This document shows, piece after piece, positions 31,722 to 39,603 of a stretch of 64,000 nucleotides of DNA; the first letter of the stretch is position 1; each line of letters starts with the position of its first letter. The DNA is taken from the NCBI GenBank assembly GCA_963828405.1, contig CAWHEG010000030.1, positions 1 to 64,000 on the forward strand, written 5' to 3'. The DNA comes from JANMJD01 sp963828405. GTDB taxonomy: Bacteria; Actinomycetota; Acidimicrobiia; Acidimicrobiales; Ilumatobacteraceae. The notes under the pieces are model-generated. The model searched no databases. It saw only the letters and a program-made list of their open reading frames with translations, and was not told the DNA's origin. The position numbers and the translations under genes are program-made.

Positions 31722-32313
31722 TCAGTCCGCCAGGGACACGTCGATGACCGGGACGAACGGGTCGTAGCGGCGCACCGCCGCCCGGGCCTGGTCGGCGATA
31801 GACGACCGGGTGTTGGAGTCGGCGATAGACGACCGTGGAGTCGGAGCGGGTGTTGGAGTCGGCGGGCTCGGTCAGGTGGATGACGACCCGGACCCGGCGC
31901 TCCGAACGCTCGACGTCGACGGCGAGCTCCGGGCGCCCGAGTGCCGCTCGCACCGACTCGGCGTAGGCCTCCTCGGTCCGCACCGTGGCTGCCGTGGTGG
32001 CCTGCTCCAGCGTCGACAGGATCACCCCGATGTCACCGCAGTCGGTCTCGTCGACCTCGATCACGGGCACGCGGTGGCGCTCGGCACAGACGCCGCCCAT
32101 CTCGAACAACGATCGCGGTGAGGTCGCCGATTTGGCGATGATGGCGACGTCGACGTGACGTTCGAGCGGGCAGTCCTCCCCGTGTTCGACGTTGCGGCAC
32201 GGGCTGAGCGACTCCTCGTCGCAGCAACTGGTGACGTCATGTCCGGCGAGCGCCAGTTGCTCGCCGAGAGCACGGGCTGATCCTGGGTGGGACTCGACCA
32301 ACAGCATTCTCAT
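31722..32313 (-). CDS. Small two-part protein of unknown function, C-terminus shifted by a 40-bp duplication
   Basis: It starts at ATG 32313 (MRMLLVESHPGSARALGEQL), resembling a receiver domain without its acidic pocket. A Cys-rich part follows (SCCDEESLSPCRNV, GEDCPLERHVDVAII, GGVCAERHRVPVIEVD). The C-terminal VRVVIHLTEPADSN runs into a duplicated tract. In the present frame the end is unrelated sequence up to 31654. Removing the 40-bp duplication restores SNTRSSIADQARAAVRRYDP-FVPVIDVSLAD and a stop at 31722-31724. Corrected size is about 183 residues. I do not recognise a named family. Confidence 0.6.
31791..31863. repeat. Imperfect internal duplication (net 40 bp)
   Basis: GTCGGCGATAGACGACCG occurs at 31791-31808 and 31818-31835, and CGGGTGTTGGAGTCGGC at 31807-31823 and 31847-31863. 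The second pair is exactly 40 bp apart, giving a 40-bp insertion and hence a frame change in the gene on the minus strand. Confidence 0.8.
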
Positions 32314-32399
32314 GGCCGTAGTCCACCAAGGACTCCGGTCCGGCGGATAGGGGCGAAAGTCACGGATCGGGCGGGGTGCCGACCGGCCCGGACGGGCGA

Positions 32400-33701
32400 T
32401 CAGCCGAGCACCGACCCGCTGGTCGCCGCACGGTCGCGCCGGCGGGAGAAGGCGCCGATGTCGATGGCCCGACCGGTGCGTCGGCCCACGTAGCTGACGG
32501 GATCGACGTCGTGGTCGACCCCGCGCTCGGCGGCGGCGACGAGCTCGGCCATGAACACGCCGGCGAGGGGGGCGTTCTTGAACTGATTGCCGCTCGTCCC
32601 GCAGGCCATGAAGAAGCCGTCGAGGCTCGAACGGTCGTAGATCGGCATCCAGTCGTCGGTGACGTCGTAGAGCGCGGCCAGCCCCACCGGGCGGTGGGGG
32701 ATGCCGAGGCTGGGCAGGCGGCGGGCCAGGCGGAGCATCGACCGTTCGAACCCCGCCGCCGTGGGCAGGTCGTTGTAGTCCCTGGGCCGGTCGAGGAACT
32801 CGAGCTCGTCGCACTCGGGTTCGGTGCTCCCCACCAGCAGGGTGTCGCCGATCTGCGGGCGGAAGTAGGTGCCGAGATCGGCATCGGTGACCAGCGTCGA
32901 CGTCCCGGCGGAGAGCAGGAAGTCATGCGGGGCGGCGACGACGTGGACCTCCTGGCGCATCGGCCGGTTCCCGATGCGCATGTCGTCGAGCACCCCGGCC
33001 ATGGCGTTGATCTCCGCCGATGCGGGCCCGCCGACGTTGACCACCACCGGCGCGTCGATCCGTTCCCCCGATGCCAGGGTCACGCCGATGACCCGGTTCC
33101 CCCGCCGACGGATCCCGGTGACCGGCGAGTTGAGCATCAGGCCCGCCCCGAGCTCCTGTGCGGCGTGCATGAAGTTGGCGGCGGCGAGCATCGGATCATC
33201 GATGAACCCGGCGCCGGGGGTGAAGTAGCCGCTGACCACCCCGTGGGGATCATCGCCGAACGCGGGGTCGTCGACCGGTTTCGGTGGCCAGTAGTCGCCG
33301 GCGTCGAGCGCCGGCCAGCGCGCCGTGATCTGCTCGCCGGTGAGCTCCTCGTAGTCGATGCCGAACTCGGTGAACATCGTCAGCACGGCTTCGCGGTTGC
33401 TCGACGGGGGGTCGAGCACGAGGCAGCCGGTCGGGATGAACCTCGCCATCCCGCAGGGGTCGACGAAGCCGAGGTGGCCGGCGAAGTCGTCCCACAGGCC
33501 GGCGGACTCCCATGCCGTGAGCACCCCTGCCGGGGTCGAGTAGTGGAAGCGGATGATCGCCGACGACGAGCTGGTCGAGCCGGCACCGATGCCGGGTCCG
33601 GCGTCGACGCAGAGCACCTGGCGGCCCCGCCGGGCCAGCTCGAACGTCGTCGCCGATCCGATGACACCTGCTCCGATGACCACGACATCTGTGTTCGTCA
33701 C
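32400..33701 (-). CDS. FAD-dependent oxidoreductase, glycine/D-amino-acid oxidase (DAO) family
   Basis: A 433-residue DAO-family flavoprotein: TDVVVIGAGVIGSATTFELA is the FAD Rossmann motif, GIGAGSTSSSSAIIRFHYST the flavin-contact segment, VVVNVGGPASAEINAMAG the mid motif, and ALYDVTDDWMPIYDR...GFFMACGTSGNQFKNAPLAG the C-terminal isoalloxazine-binding part. It oxidises C-N bonds of amino acids or N-methyl compounds. GTG 33701 is preferred (AGGGG seven bases before). A decayed homologue is at 19440-19821. It lies downstream of the DinB-like gene on the same strand. Confidence 0.87.
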   Translation of the reverse strand: MTNTDVVVIGAGVIGSATTFELARRGRQVLCVDAGPGIGAGSTSSSSAIIRFHYSTPAGVLTAWESAGLWDDFAGHLGFVDPCGMARFIPTGCLVLDPPSSNREAVLTMFTEFGIDYEELTGEQITARWPALDAGDYWPPKPVDDPAFGDDPHGVVSGYFTPGAGFIDDPMLAAANFMHAAQELGAGLMLNSPVTGIRRRGNRVIGVTLASGERIDAPVVVNVGGPASAEINAMAGVLDDMRIGNRPMRQEVHVVAAPHDFLLSAGTSTLVTDADLGTYFRPQIGDTLLVGSTEPECDELEFLDRPRDYNDLPTAAGFERSMLRLARRLPSLGIPHRPVGLAALYDVTDDWMPIYDRSSLDGFFMACGTSGNQFKNAPLAGVFMAELVAAAERGVDHDVDPVSYVGRRTGRAIDIGAFSRRRDRAATSGSVLG

Positions 33702-33906
33702 GATCTGCCCCTCGCTGCCCGTTCGACATCGGATCGTCGGCGGCGCCACGTGGGCATCCACCGGCGGTCCGACGTGCCGCCATCATCCCGATGCGGCGGG
33801 AAGCGGGCCAGGGCCGTTCGTCACGGTCGCGAGGACCACGGTCCCACCGGTGATCGCTCCGGCCGACCGCCGTCGATGTCGGCGCCGGCCGCCGCGAGTC
33901 CGGTGG

Positions 33907-34482
33907 CTACGACGTCATGCCGCCGAGGCCGACGAGGCCACGGGCCAGTTCGATCTCGCCCATGTGGCGCAGGCCGTGCTGGTAGATCCAGCACTCGGTG
34001 GCGTCGAGCAGCGTGATTCCGTCGGGGCCGGCGACCCGGGCGCTGAAGGTCGTGGCGATCTGGGGTGGGAGCGGTCGGGGGATGACCACCCGGGTCAACT
34101 CGGCCGGGTCGAGGGTCTCGAGCCAGGCCTCGGTGCGGGCGAACACCTGGCGCAGGTAGTCCTTGAACGCCTCGTAGTCGCCGATGCGCTGGTGGACCAT
34201 CTCCTCGACCGTACGGTGCTTGCCGTGGTCGTCGATGGCGATGCCGACGCGCGCCGCCCAGTCGGCGTTCCAGATCGGCGGGGTGCCGGTCATCAGCATG
34301 AACGAGGCGTCGATCATGTTGGTGATGTGGAACAGGCAGAAGGCGATCGGCACGACGCCCTCGCGTTCGAAGTGGTTGACATGCTCGATCGACATCGAGT
34401 CGATCGCGTCGTAGTACAGCGAGTGCAGCGCCCGCATCCGGCGGCGCAGCGAGTCGAGGACCAGTTCGTTGCTCGTATCCAC
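33907..34482 (-). CDS. DinB-superfamily (four-helix bundle, putative metal-dependent) protein
   Basis: A 191-residue DinB-like protein. FCLFHITNMIDASFMLM contributes the first conserved His and WIYQHGLRHMGEIELARGLV the two later His of the metal triad. Members include thiol-dependent S-transferases (bacillithiol or mycothiol dependent) and many uncharacterised proteins. ATG 34482 is 17-40 bases from an operator-like sequence shared with the sulfatase/TetR promoter, so it is probably co-regulated with them. Confidence 0.8.
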   Translation of the reverse strand: MDTSNELVLDSLRRRMRALHSLYYDAIDSMSIEHVNHFEREGVVPIAFCLFHITNMIDASFMLMTGTPPIWNADWAARVGIAIDDHGKHRTVEEMVHQRIGDYEAFKDYLRQVFARTEAWLETLDPAELTRVVIPRPLPPQIATTFSARVAGPDGITLLDATECWIYQHGLRHMGEIELARGLVGLGGMTS

Positions 34483-34498
34483 CCGGCCAAGCTAAGTG

Positions 34499-34522
34499 TT
34501 GGCAGAGTGACTGTCAACTGTT
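34499..34522 (+). promoter_or_regulatory. Operator candidate upstream of the dinB-like gene (copy of the site at 36811)
   Basis: TTGGCAGAG-TG-ACTGTCAAC-TGTT matches 36811-36834 in 20 of 24 positions. TCAAC-T-GTTGA (34514-34524) is a perfect 11-bp palindrome around its centre. It lies between the sulfatase stop and the dinB-like start. Confidence 0.6.
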
Positions 34523-34526
34523 GATG

Positions 34527-36791
34527 TCATTGGCGGGCCATGGCGGCGCGGGCCTCGGCCTCGGCCGAGCCGGCCTCGCGCTTGGCTGCCACCTCGATGA
34601 CGACCTCGTGGAGGGTGCCGGTGAACGGGAACGGTCCCGTGTAGCGACGCGAGACGGCCGAGCCGGAGTCGTAGCCGATCGAGCTGCCCACCGAGGAGAT
34701 CATCCGCATGAACAGCGGGATCTCCGCCCCGCCCGACGCCACACCGTCCACCTCGAGCTCGGCGGTGCCGTGCCGCGAGCCGGCCCGCCTTAGCCGGACC
34801 GTCAACGTCGACGAGCCCTCGGGCACCTCGACGGTCGACTCGGCGATCACGTGGTCGTCGAAGGCGTTGTAGTCGAGCACCAGCCGGTCGTTCTGCACGA
34901 ACACGCTGATGCCCGAGTTCTCGGTGCCGGTGGCGAACAGCACGCCCTCGTCGCCGGCCCGGCGGGTCACCCGGGCGTGCAGGTCGAAGCTGCGCCCGCC
35001 GATGGCTGCCGAGGCCTGTGCGGCGATCGGCGACATCGGCGGGCGGTAGACGTAGCGGCGGTTCGCCGGGTGGGGCGACCGGTCGCGGAAGCGGGCGCCG
35101 AACAGCTCGATCCCCCGGTCGTCGAGGGGAGGCACCCCGTGGCGCTCGGCCTCGCGCCACCACAGCTCGATCAACGCCGCCAGCCGCTCGGGCTGCGCCG
35201 CCGCCAGGTCGTGGCACTCCGAACGGTCGCAGGCCAAGTGGTACAGCTCCCACGGTTCGGTCTCGAAGTCGGCCCCCGGCTGGTGCTTGCACACCGCCTT
35301 CCACTCGCCGGCGATCAGCGCCCGGCTGCCGCCGTTCTCGAAGTACTGCACCACGTTCGAGGCGGGGGCGTCGGGGGCGTCGAGCACATCGGCGAACGAG
35401 TGGCCGGTGACGGGCAGCTGGGGGATCCCGCGATGGACGTCCGGTGGGGTGATGTCGAGCAGGTCGTAGACGGTGGCGGCGATGTCGGCGACGAAGACGA
35501 ACTGGTCGCGCCGGCTTCCCCGCTGGGCCCGGTCGATCCGCGCCGGCCAGTGGAGGATCATCGGCACGTGAACGCCGCCCTCGTGGGTGTTCTGCTTGTA
35601 CCAGCGGAACGGGGTGTTGCCGCACTGGGCCCAGCCCCACGGGTAGTTGGTGTGGCTGTGCGGGCCGCCGATGTCGTCGAGCCGTTCGACGGCCTGGTCG
35701 GGGGTCTCGATGATCAGGTTGAAGAACTTCATCTCGTGCATCACACCGAACGGCCCACCCTCCTGGGAGGCGCCGTTGTCGGTGTGGAGGATGAAGATCG
35801 TGTTGTCGAGCTGGTCGAGGTGCTCGAGGCCGGCGACGAACCGGCCGATCTGTGCGTCGGTGTGGTCGAGGAAGGCGGCGAAGGCCTCCTGCAGGCGACA
35901 GGCGAGCCGCTTCTGGTTGTCGGGGAGGGTGTCCCACTCCTCGACGCCGGGGTTGCGCGGGGCGAGCGCCGTCCCCGGAGGGATGACGCCGAGATCGAGT
36001 TGACGCCGGTACCAGCGCTCGCGCACGACGTCCCAGCCCTCGTCGAAACGGCCGCGGTACTTCGCCAGGTAGTCGGGGGGCGCCTGGTGGGGGGCATGGG
36101 TCGCCCCGAAGGCCAGGTAGGTGAAGAACGGTCGATCGGGTCTGACGCCCTTGGAGTCCGAGATCATCCTCAACGCCTGGTCGACGAGGTCCTCGGAGAG
36201 GTGGTACCCGGTCTCGGGCAGGCCTGGAGGCGCGATGGGATGGTTGTCGCACACCAGATCGGGGTGGAACTGGTCGGTCTCGCCCTCGAGGAAGCCGTAG
36301 AAGCGGTCGAAGCCGCGGCCGAGCGGCCACTGGTCGAACGGGCCGGCCGCCGAGCACTGCTCCATCGGAGCCAGGTGCCACTTGCCGACGGCGAATGTGG
36401 CGTAGCCCTGGTCGCCCAGCACCTCGGCGATCGTCGCCGCATGGTTGGAGATGTGGCCGAGCATGTGGGGGAAGCCGGTGCGGAAGTTCGACACCGATCG
36501 CATCCCGACTGCGTGCTGGGCACGGCCGGTGAGCAGGGCGGCCCGGGTGGGGGAGCACAGCGGGGTGACGTGGAAGTTGGTGAACTGCAGGCCCCGTGCC
36601 GCCAGAGCGTCGATGTTCGGGGTTTCGATGTCGGAGCCGTAGCAGCCGAACTGTCCGAAGCCGGTGTCGTCGAGGAGCACGACGACGACGTTGGGCGAGC
36701 CCTCCCCCGGGTGCGGGGGTTCGTCGAACCACGGGGTGGAGTCGGCGAGCGTGCGCCCGATCCTTCCTTCGAACCGTGTGGGTCGTGCCAT
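34527..36791 (-). CDS. Type I arylsulfatase (formylglycine-dependent)
   Basis: A 754-residue sulfatase starting at ATG 36791 (MARPTRFEGRIG). NVVVVLLDDTGFGQFGCYGS holds the calcium-binding Asp41/Asp42; Cys79 in LCSPTRAALLTGR is the CxPxR cysteine that becomes formylglycine. GKWHLAPMEQCSAAGPFDQW and FVAGLEHLDQLDNTIFILHT-DNGASQEGG supply further active-site residues, and a beta-rich C-terminal domain of about 200 residues follows. No signal peptide is evident, so it may be cytoplasmic like AtsA of Pseudomonas. It hydrolyses sulfate esters; the substrate is unknown. It is divergent from a TetR gene with an operator between. Confidence 0.93.
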   Translation of the reverse strand: MARPTRFEGRIGRTLADSTPWFDEPPHPGEGSPNVVVVLLDDTGFGQFGCYGSDIETPNIDALAARGLQFTNFHVTPLCSPTRAALLTGRAQHAVGMRSVSNFRTGFPHMLGHISNHAATIAEVLGDQGYATFAVGKWHLAPMEQCSAAGPFDQWPLGRGFDRFYGFLEGETDQFHPDLVCDNHPIAPPGLPETGYHLSEDLVDQALRMISDSKGVRPDRPFFTYLAFGATHAPHQAPPDYLAKYRGRFDEGWDVVRERWYRRQLDLGVIPPGTALAPRNPGVEEWDTLPDNQKRLACRLQEAFAAFLDHTDAQIGRFVAGLEHLDQLDNTIFILHTDNGASQEGGPFGVMHEMKFFNLIIETPDQAVERLDDIGGPHSHTNYPWGWAQCGNTPFRWYKQNTHEGGVHVPMILHWPARIDRAQRGSRRDQFVFVADIAATVYDLLDITPPDVHRGIPQLPVTGHSFADVLDAPDAPASNVVQYFENGGSRALIAGEWKAVCKHQPGADFETEPWELYHLACDRSECHDLAAAQPERLAALIELWWREAERHGVPPLDDRGIELFGARFRDRSPHPANRRYVYRPPMSPIAAQASAAIGGRSFDLHARVTRRAGDEGVLFATGTENSGISVFVQNDRLVLDYNAFDDHVIAESTVEVPEGSSTLTVRLRRAGSRHGTAELEVDGVASGGAEIPLFMRMISSVGSSIGYDSGSAVSRRYTGPFPFTGTLHEVVIEVAAKREAGSAEAEARAAMARQ

Positions 36792-36810
36792 GCGACGTGA
36801 CCGTAGGATC

Positions 36811-36834
36811 TTGTCAGAGCAACTGTCAACAGTT
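36811..36834 (+). promoter_or_regulatory. Operator candidate between the divergent sulfatase and TetR genes
   Basis: TTGTCAGAG-CA-ACTGTCAAC-AGTT; within it AACTGT-CA-ACAGTT (36821-36834) has perfect 6-bp inverted arms. It lies 20-43 bp upstream of the sulfatase start and 50 bp upstream of the TetR start, fitting control of both by the TetR protein. Confidence 0.65.
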
Positions 36835-36883
36835 AGCGTGAACCCGTGCGCCACGGAACCGTCGACCAGGGGTTCGGGTCGCC

Positions 36884-37564
36884 ATGACCGCGGTCGACGA
36901 GCAGCTGGCCGGGGTCGAGGACGGCCGCCACGCCCGGCGCGACCGAAACCGGGCCGCCGTCGTCGACGCCCTGCTGGAGCTGTACGCCGAGGGCCGCCTC
37001 GCTCCGTCGTCCGACGAGATCGCCCAACGTGCCGGTCTGTCGCCGCGCTCGCTCTTCCGCTACTTCGACGACATCGACGACCTCAGCCGCGCCGCCATCC
37101 GCCGTCAGCAGGCGCGCATCGACCCGCTCGACAGGCTGCCCATCGAACGCGCCGCCGCCCTCGCCGAGCGGATCGCCGCGCTCGTCGACCGGCGGGTCGC
37201 CCTCTACGAGGCGGTCGGTGCGGTCGCCGTGGTGGCGCGGATGCGGGCGTTGTCCAGTGCGGTCGTGGCCGCCGATCTGGCCGTGTCGAGGGCCTTGCTC
37301 CGTGGGCAGATCGGGGACCTGTTCGCCGCAGAACTGGCCGCGGTCGGCGCGGGGACGGCGGAGGCCCGCCTGGCGGCCATCGACGTGCTCTGTTCGTACG
37401 AGGCCTATCGCCTGTTGCGCGACGACCGGGGGTTCACCACCGCGCAGGCGGCCGCCGTGCTCGTCGATGCGTTGTCACGACTGCTCGATTCCGCGGGGCA
37501 TCGCCACCCCCACATCGCTCACCCCATCCCCCAGGAGACCCGATGGCAGAACTCCGCCGGCTGA
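36884..37564 (+). CDS. TetR/AcrR-family transcriptional regulator
   Basis: A 226-residue TetR protein: HARRDRNRAAVVDALLELYA, then the helix-turn-helix APSSDEIAQRAGLSPRSLFR-YFDDIDDL. The C-terminal ligand domain is Ala/Leu rich. ATG 36884. It probably binds the repeat-containing site at 36811-36834 and its twin at 34499-34522, controlling the sulfatase, the DinB-like gene and perhaps the oxygenase genes downstream. Its 3' end overlaps the dioxygenase start by 22 bases. Confidence 0.9.
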   Translation: MTAVDEQLAGVEDGRHARRDRNRAAVVDALLELYAEGRLAPSSDEIAQRAGLSPRSLFRYFDDIDDLSRAAIRRQQARIDPLDRLPIERAAALAERIAALVDRRVALYEAVGAVAVVARMRALSSAVVAADLAVSRALLRGQIGDLFAAELAAVGAGTAEARLAAIDVLCSYEAYRLLRDDRGFTTAQAAAVLVDALSRLLDSAGHRHPHIAHPIPQETRWQNSAG

Positions 37565-38404
37565 CCCGCGCCGACGGGGCGCGGCGGATCCTCGACGCGC
37601 TCGATGCCGATGGCGGCGTCATCGTCAGCGACCTCCTCGCCTCCGACACGCTCGAGCGGTTCCGCGCCGACGTGGCCCGCCACGCCGGTGACCACCGGGC
37701 GGGCACGGTGTCCGACCACCCGATCGTGCAGCGGTTCTGGGGCGCGAACACCAAGCGGTTCACCCGTCTCGCCCACCGCAGCGCTGCCTTCGTCGAGATC
37801 CTGACCGATCCGCTCTATCTGTCGGTCGCCGATGCGGTGCTCCTCCCGAATGCCTCCGACTACTGGATGAACACCGGCCAGATGATGATCGTCGGTCCGG
37901 GCGAGGGCTCGCAGATCCTCCATCGCGACGCCGAGAACTGGCGCACGATGAACCAGCCCGACGGCTTCGAGGTCACGCTGAGCTGCATGTTCGCCATCTC
38001 GGACTTCACCGCCGAGGTGGGCGCCACCCGAGTCGTGCCGGGGAGCCACCGCTGGGACGACTACCGGCGCCGGGCGAACGCCCGATGAGATCACCCAGGC
38101 GGTGATGCCCGCGGGGGCGGGGATGATCTACACCGGACGCGTCCTCCACGGCGCCGGCGCCAACGCCACGGTCGACGAATGGCGCTTCGGCCTGCACCTG
38201 TCGTACGTGCTGGGCTGGCTGACCCCCGAGGAGGCCGGTCCGCTCGCCTCGGGCTGGGAGGACGTGCAACACCTCTCGCCGCTCGCCCAGCGGCTGTTGG
38301 GGTGGCGGTGCTCCCCGGCCGACGAGGCTGCGGCGCGTCTGTGGACGGTCGACTACGAGGACGTGCCGGTCGGGCTGGGTCTCCAGGCCCAACCCGAGGA
38401 GTAG
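37543..38404 (+). CDS. Phytanoyl-CoA dioxygenase-family Fe(II)/2-oxoglutarate oxygenase, frameshifted
   Basis: PhyH-like oxygenase starting at ATG 37543 (AGGAG six bases before). ILHRDAENW gives His127-X-Asp129 of the 2-His-1-Asp iron site; EVTLSCMFAISDFTAEVGAT and RVVPGSHRW follow. The frame stops at 38086-38088 after RRRANAR. One base further (GAT at 38084) it resumes as DEITQAVMPAGAGMIYTG, RVLHGAGANATVDEWRFGLH, with the distal His and the Arg for 2-oxoglutarate, to TAG at 38402-38404. Corrected length is about 287 residues, normal for the family. It is adjacent to a Rieske oxygenase, suggesting a shared degradation route. Confidence 0.85.
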
Positions 38405-38410
38405 GCCCGA

Positions 38411-39562
38411 GTGCCGCCCGACATACGCCACATCCCCGATCCACCCGGTATCCGCACTGCACGGACCCTGCCGGCCGCGTGGTACGCCGACCCCGCCTTC
38501 GCCGTGGAGGAGGGCCGCGCCGTGTTCGGGGTCAACTGGCTCTGCGCCGGCACGATCGAGGATCTCCCCGGCCCGGGTTCGTGGCGGGCCGTCGTGGCCG
38601 GGACCACGCCGGTGCTGCTCGTGCGCGATCGCGACGGCGGGCTGCGCGGCTTCCTCAACGTCTGCCGCCACCGCGCCGCGCCGCTGTGCAACGACGGCGC
38701 CGGCGGTTCCGGATCGGTGATCCGCTGCCCGTACCACGCCTGGATCTACCGCCTCGACGGTTCGCTGGCCCGGGCCGGTGGCGTCGGCGATCCGCACGGC
38801 TTCGATCCCGCCGACCATTCGCTCACCGAGGTCGGCGTGGAGGTCTGGCGACGGTGGGTGTTCGTCCATCCGGGCGGACGGGCCGTCTTCGATCTCGGTC
38901 CCCTGGCCCGGGCGGTGGCTGCCTTCCCGCTCGAGGAGTTCGAGCTCGAACTGAGCGAATCCCACGATCGGGCGTTCAACTGGAAGGTGCTCGTCGAGAA
39001 CTACTCGGAGAACTACCACACGCCGTTCGTCCACCCCGAGATCGACGCCTCGTCGACGATGGACTACCCGATGGTCAGCGATGGGTCGGTGCTCTACGCC
39101 TGGGACCGGCCGCTGCGGCCGGCTTCGGCGACCGAGGTGGCCGCGTCGACGCTGTTGCCCGGCGAGCCCGGCTGGGAGGTGTTGGGCACGGCCGGCACCG
39201 AGCGGCCCTACGACGGCGGTTCGTATCTGACGATCTGGCCGAACCTGATGCTCAACGTCTTCCCCGACGCCGCGCTGGCGATGTGGGTCGAACCCCGCGG
39301 CCCGACCTCGACGCGGGTGGAGCGCCGGCTCTACGTGTGCCCGTCGATGCCGCAAGCCAGGCGGCGAAGCATCGTCGCCGCCCACCGACTGGTCCACGAG
39401 CAGGATGTGGAGATCTGCCTGCGGGTCCAGCGCTCGCACAACGCCGGGCTCGATGCCGCCGGCGTCCTCGCCACCGTCGAGGAACGCGGTGTCCACTTCG
39501 TCCATCAGCACCTGCGGTCGGACCTCGGTCGTTCGGGTTCGACCGGTGCGGGGAACTGCTAG
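38411..39562 (+). CDS. Rieske [2Fe-2S] aromatic-ring-hydroxylating-type oxygenase, alpha subunit
   Basis: A 383-residue Rieske oxygenase. The Rieske site is Cys85-X-His87 (NVCRHRAAPLC) and Cys106-X2-His109 (RCPYHAWIYRLDG). The mononuclear iron site is in NYSENYHTPFVHPEID with His203 and His208. It belongs with the family acting on ring compounds, choline/carnitine-type quaternary amines or sterols; relatives of this length work without a beta subunit. GTG 38411 follows the dioxygenase stop by six bases, so the two are in one operon. No ferredoxin or reductase partner is adjacent. Confidence 0.9.
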   Translation: MPPDIRHIPDPPGIRTARTLPAAWYADPAFAVEEGRAVFGVNWLCAGTIEDLPGPGSWRAVVAGTTPVLLVRDRDGGLRGFLNVCRHRAAPLCNDGAGGSGSVIRCPYHAWIYRLDGSLARAGGVGDPHGFDPADHSLTEVGVEVWRRWVFVHPGGRAVFDLGPLARAVAAFPLEEFELELSESHDRAFNWKVLVENYSENYHTPFVHPEIDASSTMDYPMVSDGSVLYAWDRPLRPASATEVAASTLLPGEPGWEVLGTAGTERPYDGGSYLTIWPNLMLNVFPDAALAMWVEPRGPTSTRVERRLYVCPSMPQARRRSIVAAHRLVHEQDVEICLRVQRSHNAGLDAAGVLATVEERGVHFVHQHLRSDLGRSGSTGAGNC

Positions 39563-39603
39563 CCGCCAGCCGGTGCGACGGCCCGCCGGCGCCCGCGCCC
39601 GCG

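Noticed and set aside
34851..36800. 649-codon plus-strand open frame opposite the sulfatase
   Set aside because: Antisense shadow with Val/Gly/Arg-rich composition; the minus strand carries the sulfatase signature.
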